A stretch of DNA of 64,000 nucleotides from Nitrospiraceae bacterium (GCA_003599275.1 QZJG01000015.1:1-64000); one strand, 5' to 3'. Positions 8,674 through 16,499 are shown, numbered from the stretch's first letter. Numbers and translations are program-made. The notes: a model not told the origin generated them from the sequence alone.

Positions 8674-9711
8674 TCATAATCTCCCTTTCAATTTGTAAAT
8701 ATACGCAAGTATCCGGGCAACGGCAACATACAGCCCTTCCGGTATGAACGCATTCAGCTCCAGTTTAAAAAGCGCCCTTGCAATCGGTTTGTCTTCAATA
8801 ATAGGTATACCGTGTTCCCTTGCGATCTCTTTTATCTTTTCAGCGACAATATTTGCACCTTTAGCCACTATTCTTGGTGCAGGCATAACTTTGTCTTCAT
8901 ATCTGATTGCAATGGCCAGATGAGTCGGGTTCGTTATGATCACTGTAGCAGTCGGCACCTCCTGCATCATGCGCTTTCTTGCAGCTGCCCTCTGTGCACT
9001 TCTGATCCTGGATTTAATAATCGGGTCCCCTTCAGACTCCTTGGACTCCTCTTTCACTTCCTGCTTGCTCATCTTCAATGACTTCTCATATTGCCATTTA
9101 TCAATGAAATATCCGATAATCGCTACGACCATGTAATAGGCAAAGGCAATTATAATGGCATCCATTATAAGTTTGGTCGATACCTTTACCAGTTCATTCA
9201 TTTCCATTGCTGTAAGACTGGGAAGTACTTTTAAGTCTTTATTGATTATGTAATAAACAAGCCACCCCCCGACTGAGAACTTCAGAAGGCTTTTTAATAG
9301 TTCTATGAGTCCTTTTGTTGAAAATATCCTGCCCATTCCCTGAACAGGATTGAGTTTGGACATCTCAAACTTAAGAGGCTTCAGTACGATACCATCCTGC
9401 ATAGCTGAGGCAAGCAGGGCCAGAACCACGGATACAAGGAAAAAAGGAGCAACAATTTTCACTCCCTGCATAATCGCTATACGGGATACATGCAGAGGGT
9501 CTGTCCCGTATTTCAGACTCAGCATTCCGCCTGTCATACTGGCCAGACTCATGAACACCTGCTGCCCTCCGAAATAAAATATCATGATGATTCCACCCAT
9601 CGTAACCGTTGATGTAAGGTCTTTGCTCCTCGCGATCTGGCCCTTTTCCCTTGCCTTCTGCTTTTTTCGGGGTGTGGCCTGCTCAGTTTTTTCCTGAAAA
9701 TCATCTGCCAT
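8674..9711 (-). CDS. flhB: Flagellar export switch protein FlhB
   Basis: 345 aa. FlhB sets substrate specificity of the flagellar exporter by self-cleavage. The N-terminus EKTEQATPRKKQKAREKGQI is typical; four membrane segments follow, and the cleavage motif NPTH is intact in TVIITNPTHLAIAIRY. A micro-repeat separates it from fliR. Confidence 0.97.
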   Translation of the reverse strand: MADDFQEKTEQATPRKKQKAREKGQIARSKDLTSTVTMGGIIMIFYFGGQQVFMSLASMTGGMLSLKYGTDPLHVSRIAIMQGVKIVAPFFLVSVVLALLASAMQDGIVLKPLKFEMSKLNPVQGMGRIFSTKGLIELLKSLLKFSVGGWLVYYIINKDLKVLPSLTAMEMNELVKVSTKLIMDAIIIAFAYYMVVAIIGYFIDKWQYEKSLKMSKQEVKEESKESEGDPIIKSRIRSAQRAAARKRMMQEVPTATVIITNPTHLAIAIRYEDKVMPAPRIVAKGANIVAEKIKEIAREHGIPIIEDKPIARALFKLELNAFIPEGLYVAVARILAYIYKLKGRL

Positions 9712-9712
9712 T

Positions 9713-9742
9713 TTTAACTCTTAACTCCTAACTCTTAACTCT
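9713..9742. repeat. TTAACTC micro-repeat between fliR and flhB
   Basis: TTTAACTCTTAACTCCTAACTCTTAACTC: four imperfect 7-bp units fill the whole fliR-flhB gap. Same style as other short-unit repeats in the window. Confidence 0.7.
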
Positions 9743-9743
9743 T

Positions 9744-10514
9744 TCATCCCTTTGCCATCATGAGAAGCCTCACCATCTCTCCTCTGAGGTCGCTGAAGCT
9801 TATTCCAAGGACATGTTCAAAAACAGGGATGCTCAATATCATCAGCATTATCCCGAGAAATATGTTCAGCGGTAATGCAACAAAAAATATATTCATCTGC
9901 GGGGCCACCTTGTACAAAAAACCCGACAGCAGCTGGACAATTAAAAGCCCTACCATGACAGGCGCTGCTATCTTTATCGCCATCACAAAAAAAGCACTCA
10001 CCATAGAAACAACTGCAGGCAGCAGAGGGGCAATATTCATTTTTCCTGCAGGCAGCAGTTCAAAGCTTTTCACAAAGACAAAAATTAGATCGTGGTGCGC
10101 ATTCACTACAAGAAACATCAGCATTGTAATAATGCCGTAAATCTCTGATACCAGGGTGTCCTGCCCAACTTCAGGATTAAAAACCTGTGCCATTGAGAGA
10201 CCCATTATATAACTCATAAAGGTACCCGCCATATTCACTGCCAGAAACACCAGTCTGACTGCAAACCCCAGCGTCATGGCTATAATGATCTCTTTAACGA
10301 CCAAAATGAAGATGCTGTTTTCCGCAATCACAAAGTTTACGACAGGTGTCAATAGCAATGAAATAAAAACCGCCAGCCCCATCCTGAATTGAGGAGGCAT
10401 CTGTTTACCTCCAATCACAGGAAGAAAACTGATAAAAATGCTGGTCCTGAGCAGGACAAACAAAAAGTTGGTTATATATCCGGAAACTGCATTTATGTTC
10501 ATGTCAACTGTCAT
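9744..10514 (-). CDS. fliR: Flagellar export gate protein FliR
   Basis: 256 aa, very hydrophobic. FliR with FliP and FliQ forms the export gate core. Family features include the N-terminal FLFVLLRTSIFISFLPVIGG, GLAVFISLLLTPVV and MGLSMAQVFNPEVGQDTLVS. It lies between fliQ and flhB in the normal order with a 29-bp gap from fliQ. Confidence 0.95.
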   Translation of the reverse strand: MTVDMNINAVSGYITNFLFVLLRTSIFISFLPVIGGKQMPPQFRMGLAVFISLLLTPVVNFVIAENSIFILVVKEIIIAMTLGFAVRLVFLAVNMAGTFMSYIMGLSMAQVFNPEVGQDTLVSEIYGIITMLMFLVVNAHHDLIFVFVKSFELLPAGKMNIAPLLPAVVSMVSAFFVMAIKIAAPVMVGLLIVQLLSGFLYKVAPQMNIFFVALPLNIFLGIMLMILSIPVFEHVLGISFSDLRGEMVRLLMMAKG

Positions 10515-10543
10515 ATATCACCATTTCATTACTGATTCAGCTT

Positions 10544-10813
10544 TCATTTCACATATGCCGGTATCTGTGTTATAAGGTTTGTTGTAAAGGTGATCAGCTT
10601 TTCCGACATCCAGGGCATAAGAATAAACAGACATCCAAATACAACCAGCATTTTCGGTACGAATGTCAGTGTAAATTCCTGTATCTGTGTAACAGACTGG
10701 AACAATCCTACAATAAGACCTACTACCAGACCGGTCAGTAGCGGCGGTCCTGCAATGAACAGCACAACTTTAAACATTTCAGTCGTTATTCCGTTGATCG
10801 TATCTATAGTCAT
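10544..10813 (-). CDS. fliQ: Flagellar export gate protein FliQ
   Basis: The ORF track starts 13 codons too early; the ATG at 10813 gives 89 aa, the standard FliQ length, has a GAGGAGC ribosome site, and overlaps the fliP stop (TAATG). Two membrane helices (MFKVVLFIAGPPLLTGLVVG and VFGCLFILMPWMSEKLITF) flank the family motif LFQSVTQIQEFTLTFVPK. It is part of the FliPQR export gate. Confidence 0.95.
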   Translation of the reverse strand: MTIDTINGITTEMFKVVLFIAGPPLLTGLVVGLIVGLFQSVTQIQEFTLTFVPKMLVVFGCLFILMPWMSEKLITFTTNLITQIPAYVK

Positions 10814-11625
10814 TAAAAGCTCCTCATCAGAGAACCTATAATCAGGTTCCACCCGTCAACAAGTACAAATAACAGCAGCTTAAAGGGAAGCGATATCATT
10901 ACAGGTGGAAGCATCATCATCCCCATACTCAGCAGAATGCTTGCTATAACCATGTCCACTATCAGGAATGGCAGAAAGAGTAGAAAACCGATTTCAAAAG
11001 CGGTCTTCAGTTCACTTATGGCAAAGGCCGGTATCAATACGCCCATTGTCAGTTCTTCTGGCTTTTCCGGAACAGGTTTCTTGGCGAGGCTCGCAAATAA
11101 AGCTATGTCTTTCTGTCTCGTCTGCTTAAGCATAAACTCCCTCAACGGAGGTACTGCCTCATCAATTGCTTCTCCGAAAGAGACTTCTTCCTGCAGATAT
11201 GGTGTCACCGCTTTTTCATTTATAACATCAATGGTAGGTGACATTACAAAGAAAGTCAGGAACAGAGCAAGCCCTATCACAACAGGATTTGGAGGAACTG
11301 TCTGCCCTCCAAAGGCATGCCGCAAAAAAGAAAGCACTACAACGATACGAGTAAAAGAGGTGACCATAATCAAGACAGCCGGCAAAAAGGAAAGAAAGCT
11401 GATTATTAGGAATGTCTCTATTAAAGGATTATTAATGTCCCTGAAATCGATAGCATGCGCAGGAGATGCAGCAGCACATATTGTAATTAAGAGAGAAATG
11501 ATGGTTATAACCGGTCTGGAAAAAAGTGTCGATAATAATTTATGCATCATGCACTTCAAATGACGGTTTCCGGTACCGGTCCTGGCATTATCAAATATTT
11601 TCGAGGTGCGATCAGTATTATTCAA
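10813..11625 (-). CDS. fliP: Flagellar export gate protein FliP
   Basis: 270 aa. FliP is the main FliPQR gate subunit and is made with a cleaved signal peptide (LITICAAASPAHAIDF). Family motifs include FLSFLPAVLIMVTSFTRIVV, FLRHAFGGQTVPPNPVVIGL and MGMMMLPPVMISLPFKLLLF. The ATG at 11625 overlaps the fliO stop but leaves about 25 extra residues before the signal peptide; the internal ATG pair (MMHKLL) gives a more typical N-terminus, so the start is uncertain. Confidence 0.95.
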   Translation of the reverse strand: MNNTDRTSKIFDNARTGTGNRHLKCMMHKLLSTLFSRPVITIISLLITICAAASPAHAIDFRDINNPLIETFLIISFLSFLPAVLIMVTSFTRIVVVLSFLRHAFGGQTVPPNPVVIGLALFLTFFVMSPTIDVINEKAVTPYLQEEVSFGEAIDEAVPPLREFMLKQTRQKDIALFASLAKKPVPEKPEELTMGVLIPAFAISELKTAFEIGFLLFLPFLIVDMVIASILLSMGMMMLPPVMISLPFKLLLFVLVDGWNLIIGSLMRSF

Positions 11626-11933
11626 GTTCTTTGTGCTCCTATATTCATGAGCTTTCCAAATTTACCCTGAAATCCCTCTGTCTCCGGCAAATCAATATCC
11701 TCATCTTTAAATACCCGTAACAACCGGATATCATTGGGAGTGAGCCCCAGTATGAGGACCTCTTTTCCTATTTTCAATGCGGCCACCCCTTTTTTAGGTC
11801 CAAATGGCTGATAGCTTACAACACTCATAAGACCAAACCTGTTATGTTTTTTCTTCATCACAAATCCGGCAGCCACTATAAGAAGGACCACAAAGAGAAG
11901 GGCTGCAGCCACCTGTAAATAAGTTCCTGTCAT
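11622..11933 (-). CDS. fliO: Flagellar export accessory protein FliO
   Basis: 103 aa. A single N-terminal membrane helix (YLQVAAALLFVVLLIVAAGFV) and a small cytoplasmic domain with VAALKIGKEVLILGLTPNDI fit FliO, which helps FliP assemble. Overlaps both fliN (4 bp) and fliP (4 bp), so the genes are translationally coupled. The sequence family is weakly conserved; context decides the call. Confidence 0.85.
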   Translation of the reverse strand: MTGTYLQVAAALLFVVLLIVAAGFVMKKKHNRFGLMSVVSYQPFGPKKGVAALKIGKEVLILGLTPNDIRLLRVFKDEDIDLPETEGFQGKFGKLMNIGAQRT

Positions 11934-12289
11934 TTCAGTTGTGTCAGCCTTTCTGTGGGGCTGATAATATCTGTAAGCCTCACACCGAATTTTTCATTAA
12001 CAACCACTACCTCGCCCCTTGCTATGAGCCTGCTGTTAGCGAGTATCTCCATGGGTTCGCCTGCAAGTTTTTCCAGTTCAACGACCGAACCCTGGCCAAG
12101 CTGCAGGAGTTCTTTTATCAGCATCCTTGAAGATCCCAGCTGTACAGTAATTTCGACCGGGATATCGAGGAGAAATTCAATGTCCCTTTCAGCTGAAGAC
12201 CTGTTGTCATCCTTCAGGTCTCCGAATTCCGGATCCTGCACATTAACCCCCATTTTGGCCTTTTCCTGCGATTTGTCCTTTTCTTCCAT
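11930..12289 (-). CDS. fliN: Flagellar motor switch protein FliN
   Basis: 119 aa. The C-terminal SpoA domain is clear: LLDIPVEITVQLGSSRMLIK, ELLQLGQGSVVELEKLAGEP, LANSRLIARGEVVVVNEKFG and VRLTDIISPTERL. FliN forms the bottom of the C ring and is needed for switching and export. A charged, unconserved N-terminus of about 35 residues precedes the domain. Between it and fliM lies a 95-bp gap with no gene. Confidence 0.96.
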   Translation of the reverse strand: MEEKDKSQEKAKMGVNVQDPEFGDLKDDNRSSAERDIEFLLDIPVEITVQLGSSRMLIKELLQLGQGSVVELEKLAGEPMEILANSRLIARGEVVVVNEKFGVRLTDIISPTERLTQLK

Positions 12290-12384
12290 AAAATACCTCC
12301 AAATTTGCTACGCGTTTAACTTCAGGTCCAATCCTTTCACCTCAATCAATAGATTTGATGATAAGCAAAACATAACAGACTTCT

Positions 12385-13359
12385 TCATTCAATGACCCCC
12401 GTTAATTTAACGGCCTGGTTGCCCTTGCTGAAGCCCGGAGTGCCCTTGAATTTTGGCAGGCCTTCTACATAGAGAACAAGTTCGTCATTTATCGATTTGC
12501 CGAGATTTATAACATTACCTTTTTTGAATTTCATTATGTCCCCGAATGTCAGTGACAGGCGGCCGATCTCAGCTGATATTCTTACATTGGTCTGTCTCAA
12601 TATATTCTTCATAATCAGGGACCATCTCTGGTCTGTTTCAAACTTATCACCCTGGATACCTGAATAAAGCTTTTCCTTTACAGGTTCAATCGTGGAATAC
12701 GGCACACAAAAGAACATACGGCCTGCAAAATCTTCTATTTCGATCATTACTTCGATATTGATTACTATTTCAGCTGGCGTTACAATCGTCACAAATTGCG
12801 GGTTAATTTCAGAACTCACATATTCCGGTAATATTGGTGCTATACCTCCCCATGAGACTGCAAGGTCCTTCAAGGCTATATTTACTACTTTTTGAATCAC
12901 CCTCTGCTCAATCGTGGTAAAGGCCCTTCCTTCGGACTTGATATTCTGGGCATTGGCCCCGCCAAAAAAGAACTCGATAAAAGCAAAAACAAGCGGGGCC
13001 TCAAGTACAAGCAGTGAGTAACCCTTGAGGGGGTCCATTTTAAAGATATTTATGCTGGAAGGTACCGGGATAGTTTTAATGAAATCGCCAAATTTAATTA
13101 TCTCGACATTCTGAATGCTTATATCAACGAACTTCATAATAAGGTTTGAGACTGAATTCCTGAAAAGCCTTGCAAAGGACTCATTAGCCATTTCGAGCCC
13201 GGGCATTCTGCCGCGTATAATTCGCTCCTGGTTTGTAAAGTCAAAGGGGCGTACGCCGGCAAGTATTTTGCCTTTCGCTTCTTCGGTGTCGATCTCCCCT
13301 GATGCCACACCTTTAAGCAGGGCATCGACTTCATCCTGTGAAAGTATCTTGTCGCTCAT
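12385..13359 (-). CDS. fliM: Flagellar motor switch protein FliM
   Basis: 324 aa. FliM is the C-ring protein that receives CheY-P. The N-terminal CheY-docking peptide LSQDEVDALLKGV is intact, followed by the middle domain (LEMANESFARLFRNSVSNLI) with FFGGANAQ, and a C-terminal SpoA domain ending in LPKFKGTPGFSKGNQAVKLT. This agrees with the CheY genes on the right side of the window. Overlaps fliL by 4 bp. Confidence 0.97.
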   Translation of the reverse strand: MSDKILSQDEVDALLKGVASGEIDTEEAKGKILAGVRPFDFTNQERIIRGRMPGLEMANESFARLFRNSVSNLIMKFVDISIQNVEIIKFGDFIKTIPVPSSINIFKMDPLKGYSLLVLEAPLVFAFIEFFFGGANAQNIKSEGRAFTTIEQRVIQKVVNIALKDLAVSWGGIAPILPEYVSSEINPQFVTIVTPAEIVINIEVMIEIEDFAGRMFFCVPYSTIEPVKEKLYSGIQGDKFETDQRWSLIMKNILRQTNVRISAEIGRLSLTFGDIMKFKKGNVINLGKSINDELVLYVEGLPKFKGTPGFSKGNQAVKLTGVIE

Positions 13360-13841
13360 TGCATTACAAACTCTGTAAAGAAAAGGTTCTTAAACATGTC
13401 CTTGTCCATCCCCATCACCTGATTGGCCCTGAAAAGCAGCTCATCCTTCAGCTGAAATTTGCCTTCAGGACTTGATATGGAATTCAATGACTTGCTGCTT
13501 ACCAGTGTGATAATGGTATCTCTCAGCTGTGGAGTTTTTTCTTTTACTGTTTCACTGAGCTTTTGATCGGATACCTCAAGTTGAATAGTGACTTTCAGAT
13601 ATCTGCCGTGATCAGCGAGATTCAGGACAAACGGATCAAGTGCAACAATCGCAGTTTTCAGATCAGATTTCTCCTCCTTTGTTGTATCATCGCCTTTTTT
13701 GCCGGCCAGTAATTTATACCCTGCGAACCCCCCTGCCCCAAGAACCACTACAGCTGCCACAATAATTATTATCAGCGTCTTGTTCCCTTTTTTTGGCGGG
13801 GCAGGTGCCTCTTCCTTCAGTTCATCTTTTTCATCTGCCAT
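13356..13841 (-). CDS. fliL: Flagellar basal body protein FliL
   Basis: 161 aa. An acidic N-terminal cytoplasmic tail, one membrane helix (TLIIIIVAAVVVLGAGGFAG) and a periplasmic FliL domain (VALDPFVLNLADHGRYLKVT) are visible. FliL supports stator function. A clear GGAGGGAG ribosome site precedes the ATG. It is the first flagellar gene in the window; the prophage end lies about 180 bp upstream. Confidence 0.95.
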   Translation of the reverse strand: MADEKDELKEEAPAPPKKGNKTLIIIIVAAVVVLGAGGFAGYKLLAGKKGDDTTKEEKSDLKTAIVALDPFVLNLADHGRYLKVTIQLEVSDQKLSETVKEKTPQLRDTIITLVSSKSLNSISSPEGKFQLKDELLFRANQVMGMDKDMFKNLFFTEFVMQ

Positions 13842-13881
13842 TATTGCTCCCTCCGATCAGTTGTTAATCGTCATTCGTAAC

Positions 13882-13897
13882 TTTCCGGACTATCGGC
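13882..13897 (-). promoter_or_regulatory. Possible sigma-28 (FliA) promoter -10 for the fliL operon
   Basis: On the minus strand GCCGATAG (revcomp of 13890-13897) matches 7 of 8 bases of the FliA -10 consensus, about 49 bp upstream of the fliL start. The -35 region is poor. If real, the operon starts at fliL and is FliA-dependent. Confidence 0.3.
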
Positions 13898-14018
13898 TGA
13901 TCACGAATAACATTCTTCTATATACAAATATCATGCCCGCATTAACATATTGATTTATTTGAATTAAGAGCATGACTTTCACGTCAAAAATATGACTTAC
14001 AGGCCAATTACTGTCTTA

Positions 14019-14023
14019 AGAAT
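14019..14023. repeat. Possible 5-bp target duplication (AGAAT), left copy
   Basis: AGAAT here and at 54115-54119 lie just outside the outermost transposase-site repeats. Mu-type transposition makes a 5-bp duplication. The match was found by eye among several offsets, so it is suggestive only. Confidence 0.4.
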
Positions 14024-14026
14024 TTT

Positions 14027-14048
14027 AAATTAGCAGTTAGAATGAGAA
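14027..14048 (+). promoter_or_regulatory. MuA-type end-binding site L1
   Basis: AAATTAGCAGTTAGAATGAGAA matches the right-end site AAAGTTGCAGCCAGTTTGAGAA at most positions and points inward. Likely outermost transposase site of the left end. Confidence 0.55.
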
Positions 14049-14050
14049 TA

Positions 14051-14090
14051 GGGAGAGGCCGGGAAAGAGCGGGAAAAGGCGGGAATAATC
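14051..14090. repeat. Four tandem GGGARARGSC decamers near the left prophage end
   Basis: GGGAGAGGCC, GGGAAAGAGC, GGGAAAAGGC and GGGAATAATC follow one another exactly at 10-bp period, between sites L1 and L3. Helical phasing suggests DNA bending or cooperative protein binding within the transpososome region. Confidence 0.7.
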
Positions 14091-14111
14091 AAAGAGTTAA
14101 GGGTTTTTAAG

Positions 14112-14133
14112 GGCATCTGAGGCTAAATGAGAA
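14112..14133 (+). promoter_or_regulatory. Possible weak end-binding site L2
   Basis: Only the ATGAGAA half matches the end-site consensus well. Its place, about 42 bp before L3, resembles Mu L2-L3 spacing, which is the main reason to list it. Confidence 0.3.
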
Positions 14134-14153
14134 AAAGGGCGGGGAAGAGGTCG

Positions 14154-14175
14154 AAAGTTGCAGCCAGATTGAGAA
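14154..14175 (+). promoter_or_regulatory. MuA-type end-binding site L3
   Basis: AAAGTTGCAGCCAGATTGAGAA differs at one base from the inner right-end site read on the opposite strand. This near-identity across 40 kb is the best evidence for the prophage boundaries. Confidence 0.7.
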
Positions 14176-14278
14176 TTCCATCTTTTCCCCAGGCTTTTAA
14201 ATCCTCATTAAAAACAATTCAAATGCCTATATAATCGTGTTTTCTTGAGCTTCAAAGCCGTGAATTGGCCCTCTGTAA

Positions 14279-14292
14279 CCGGCGGTCGCCGG
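14279..14292. repeat. Inverted repeat CCGGCG-GT-CGCCGG downstream of the left accessory genes
   Basis: A short perfect GC-rich hairpin about 55 bp past the stop of the minus-strand exported protein gene. It may end that transcript, but no T-run follows. The rest of 14176-14344 shows no gene. Confidence 0.35.
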
Positions 14293-14344
14293 GCGGCTCT
14301 CAGGGGGACAATCGCTTTTGTTATTTTTCAATAGGTTAGCCGTT

Positions 14345-14695
14345 TTACCTTTTAGCCCTTTTATGAAAGCTTTTTACCTCCCACTTTGAGACCATATTCC
14401 ATTGTTCTAAACTAAAAGTTCTGTTTTCAGAAAGCGTCTTATACTCACCGGCCTCAAAAGGTTCAATTATAATATGCGTTAATATTTCAAAACCCTGGGC
14501 ATCCACACCATGAAGCTTTATTGTGACATCTCCTGCCGGTCCGCTGTTACGTACATCAACCTTAAACGATACCTGAATATAATAATCAGACTGTTGAATA
14601 ACCTTATAATCGACGCGAGAGACAGACACATCCTCGCTATAAGCAGTAACACTTAAAACAGAGACTAATAAGAAGCATAAAACAATCTTTAGCAT
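14345..14695 (-). CDS. Exported protein of unknown function, prophage left end
   Basis: 116 aa. A clear signal peptide (MLKIVLCFLLVSVLSVTAYS) is followed by a mature part rich in beta-strand pattern (IQVSFKVDVRNSGPAGDVTI, VDAQGFEILTHIIIEP), resembling an Ig-like or FxLYD-type extracellular fold. Function unknown. It is transcribed away from the repressor with the small lipoprotein just upstream, a position where Mu-like phages carry lysogen-expressed accessory genes, so a role in the lysogen surface is possible (inference). Confidence 0.7.
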   Translation of the reverse strand: MLKIVLCFLLVSVLSVTAYSEDVSVSRVDYKVIQQSDYYIQVSFKVDVRNSGPAGDVTIKLHGVDAQGFEILTHIIIEPFEAGEYKTLSENRTFSLEQWNMVSKWEVKSFHKRAKR

Positions 14696-14728
14696 GTCCC
14701 CTCCTTCATTCTATTTATTGGTAAAAAA

Positions 14729-14893
14729 CTACGGCTGGCACTGCACTTTAGTTATGGAATCCGTTATCTTGTCTCTTAAGGTATGAGTCCCCAGGCCAGC
14801 ATTTCTGCATTTATCATACTCCTTTATAATAGCCTCATTCGACATCGCGCAGCCGGATATCAGTATCAATAAGACAAACAGTAATCTTTTCAC
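14729..14893 (-). CDS. Small lipoprotein (54 aa), prophage left end
   Basis: Too short for the ORF track. GTG start at 14893 with a good AGGAGGG ribosome site; protein begins VKRLLFVLLILISGCAMSNE (first residue read as Met). The lipobox LISGC is ideal and the mature part is only about 40 residues, with two more Cys. It sits 33 bp upstream of the exported protein gene on the same strand, so the two probably form a small operon. Function unknown. Confidence 0.75.
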   Translation of the reverse strand: MKRLLFVLLILISGCAMSNEAIIKEYDKCRNAGLGTHTLRDKITDSITKVQCQP

Positions 14894-14936
14894 TTAAATC
14901 CCTCCTTATAAATATGATCAATAGTATATTACTTTT

Positions 14937-14970
14937 AGGTATGGTTTAATACCTATAACTTCTTATAGGT
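14937..14970. promoter_or_regulatory. Two overlapping inverted repeats in the control region of the lipoprotein gene
   Basis: AGGTAT-N6-ATACCT (14937-14954) and ACCTATA-N6-TATAGGT (14951-14970) share the ACCT arm, so only one can form at a time in RNA. On DNA they could be paired operators. They lie between the repressor gene and the lipoprotein gene. Confidence 0.45.
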
Positions 14971-14991
14971 GCACAATACAGAAGCAATGCA

Positions 14992-15387
14992 TTATCCTGT
15001 AGATGACTCCCCTCTTTTCTCCCTCAAAAGCTCCGATAACAGTTTCTTTTCTTCAATACGCTTTAATATTTCGCGCTGATCATCCTCAGGCATATCCTGG
15101 AGGACTTTGACTATCAACTTTGTCACGTCGGATACTTCATTGAATGAAGGCATCTCCTCGCCGACCTGCGGCGTCCGCTCCATGGGGCCTACGCCAGTGA
15201 GTAGCCAATCAAGCGAGATATTATTTATCTCGCAAAATGTGGACAATGGGCCATAAGGGATCGTCCCTCTTAATTTGTGATTGTAGAGCGCAGTCTTAGT
15301 CATTTTTAGAGATTCCGCCACTTCAGAATCACTCTTAAATCCGAACTTATTTTTTAGTCTGTCCACTATATGAGAAATATTTTTCAT
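14992..15387 (-). CDS. CI-like prophage repressor
   Basis: The ORF track starts one codon early at a TTG; the ATG at 15387 gives 131 aa. The N-terminal half is a CI-type helix-turn-helix (VDRLKNKFGFKSDSEVAESL, KMTKTALYNHKLRGTIPYGP, INNISLDWLLTGVGPM). No peptidase/LexA-like C-terminal domain is present, so it is not expected to be RecA-cleaved in the lambda manner. It is divergent from the Ner-like gene and keeps the lytic promoter off. No clear ribosome site; a CATAAT box 12-17 bp before the ATG suggests a leaderless or very short-leader mRNA. Confidence 0.85.
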   Translation of the reverse strand: MKNISHIVDRLKNKFGFKSDSEVAESLKMTKTALYNHKLRGTIPYGPLSTFCEINNISLDWLLTGVGPMERTPQVGEEMPSFNEVSDVTKLIVKVLQDMPEDDQREILKRIEEKKLLSELLREKRGESSTG

Positions 15388-15391
15388 CAAC

Positions 15392-15434
15392 GTTCACATT
15401 ATGCTTGACTTTGCGTTCACAATTTGCTTATACT
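15392..15434 (+). promoter_or_regulatory. Early lytic promoter and repressor operators
   Basis: TTGACT (15405-15410), 18-bp spacer, TATACT (15429-15434) give a good sigma-70 promoter for the early operon. Two direct repeats GTTCACATTATGC (15392) and GTTCACAATTTGC (15415), 23 bp apart, flank and overlap the -35 and spacer and are the likely repressor/Ner operators. Confidence 0.65.
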
Positions 15435-15462
15435 CTCACCAACAGGTAAAGGAATTGACTTC

Positions 15463-15678
15463 ATGAACAAAAAAAATAAGCAGTTTAAAAAAATCAAAAA
15501 GCTAATGATCGACAAAGACGTGAAGCCATCCATGATCGCTGATAAAGCGGGAGTCACACGTGGGGCCATTACACGACTTTTGAAAGGCGATCTCGAATCA
15601 GAGCGCCTGAAGCAAGTAATTGCCAAGATGCTCGGCAAAAAGGTCGAGGACCTCTGGCCGAAAGGGAAAGCGGCATAG
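15463..15678 (+). CDS. Ner/Cro-like early regulator
   Basis: The track starts at a TTG inside the promoter; the ATG at 15463 with AAAGGA upstream is better and gives 71 aa. A helix-turn-helix is evident (VKPSMIADKAGVTRGAITRL, LKGDLESERLKQVIAKMLGK). It is the first gene of the early operon and faces the repressor, the position of ner in Mu, so it probably represses both early and repressor promoters. Confidence 0.75.
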   Translation: MNKKNKQFKKIKKLMIDKDVKPSMIADKAGVTRGAITRLLKGDLESERLKQVIAKMLGKKVEDLWPKGKAA

Positions 15679-15801
15679 ATGGGCACATCATTATATATAG
15701 GAGACAATCACACCCCCTGGGCGTCGGTCACTATTAAAGAAGAAGGCATGCGTCAACATGACCTTACGAGTGGCCGGCGCTCTTTTTGTTTGATGCCTTG
15801 A
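15679..15801 (+). CDS. Possible 40-aa ORF between the Ner-like gene and 15829
   Basis: ATG directly follows the TAG of the Ner-like gene; the reading frame runs 40 codons (MGTSLYIGDNHTPWASVTIK..). No homology recognised and no own ribosome site beyond coupling. It may be non-coding leader. Confidence 0.25.
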   Translation: MGTSLYIGDNHTPWASVTIKEEGMRQHDLTSGRRSFCLMP

Positions 15802-15828
15802 TTTTAACTTTTTTTAGAGGGAGATGCA

Positions 15829-16269
15829 ATGTCAAAAACAAAAAAAGATTTGCACACAGGCACGTCAGAGCAGGGCAGCCTCTTTGACAGCGATCTGGAG
15901 GCCGGGACGCTCGATGTGAGCATGCCCTTCCGGGACGCATTATCAAAAGCGATCCGCAAATGCCAATATTCCACCTGGCAAGTGGCCGCACTCATCAGCC
16001 GCCTCAGCGGCCATAACGTCTCCGAGGACATGCTCAACAAGGTAAAGGCCAGCGATCCAGCCTACGCACTCAGGGCAGAGGACCTTCCCGCAATCATTTA
16101 CGTCACGCAATCACTGGAACCGGCGCGTGTGCTGATGGAGGCGGTCGGCGGGACGGTGAGTGATCACAATGAGAGTAAATTCGTCAAGCTCGCCCGGCTG
16201 GAGCAGGACAATGCCCGGCTGCAGGGAGAGATCATCAAATTAAAGTCAGAGCTGGGGATAAGGAGATAA
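15829..16269 (+). CDS. Early phage protein, probable regulatory protein upstream of the transposase
   Basis: 146 aa with a GAGGGAGA ribosome site. The central part (MPFRDALSKAIRKCQYSTWQ, VAALISRLSGHNVSEDMLNK, LRAEDLPAIIYVTQSLEPAR) resembles small helix-turn-helix-like proteins found before MuA in Mu-like phages (recalled, not searched). The C-terminus is a short coiled coil (LARLEQDNARLQGEIIKLKS). Probably a DNA-binding early regulator; precise role unknown. Confidence 0.6.
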   Translation: MSKTKKDLHTGTSEQGSLFDSDLEAGTLDVSMPFRDALSKAIRKCQYSTWQVAALISRLSGHNVSEDMLNKVKASDPAYALRAEDLPAIIYVTQSLEPARVLMEAVGGTVSDHNESKFVKLARLEQDNARLQGEIIKLKSELGIRR

Positions 16270-16271
16270 CC

Positions 16272-16499
16272 ATGGGCGCGGATTACGAAGGAGATGAAGC
16301 AGTTATACAGGAGCGGGCCATCAAAGAACTTAAAGCCTTAAGCCCCGAGGCCAAAGGCCTACTCTGCCATCATATCGGTAATCCACTTACTGCCGTGCTC
16401 TTAGAGGTGGCGATGAAACAGTACACATATACAGAGAATTGTGTGCATCACATCCTTGAGGATCTGGATACCTTCGGGATCAGGGAGAACCTTAGATAA
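16272..16499 (+). CDS. Small early protein of unknown function
   Basis: 75 aa, starts 2 bp after the previous stop and its own stop overlaps the next ATG (TAATG). Sequence is mostly helical (AIKELKALSPEAKGLLCHHI, VLLEVAMKQYTYTENCVHHI). No family recognised; tight packing supports a real early-operon gene. Confidence 0.55.
   Translation: MGADYEGDEAVIQERAIKELKALSPEAKGLLCHHIGNPLTAVLLEVAMKQYTYTENCVHHILEDLDTFGIRENLR

Noticed and set aside
15424-15462. TTG start of the Ner-like protein at 15424
   Set aside because: It lies inside the predicted -10 region of the early promoter; the ATG at 15463 is the better start.
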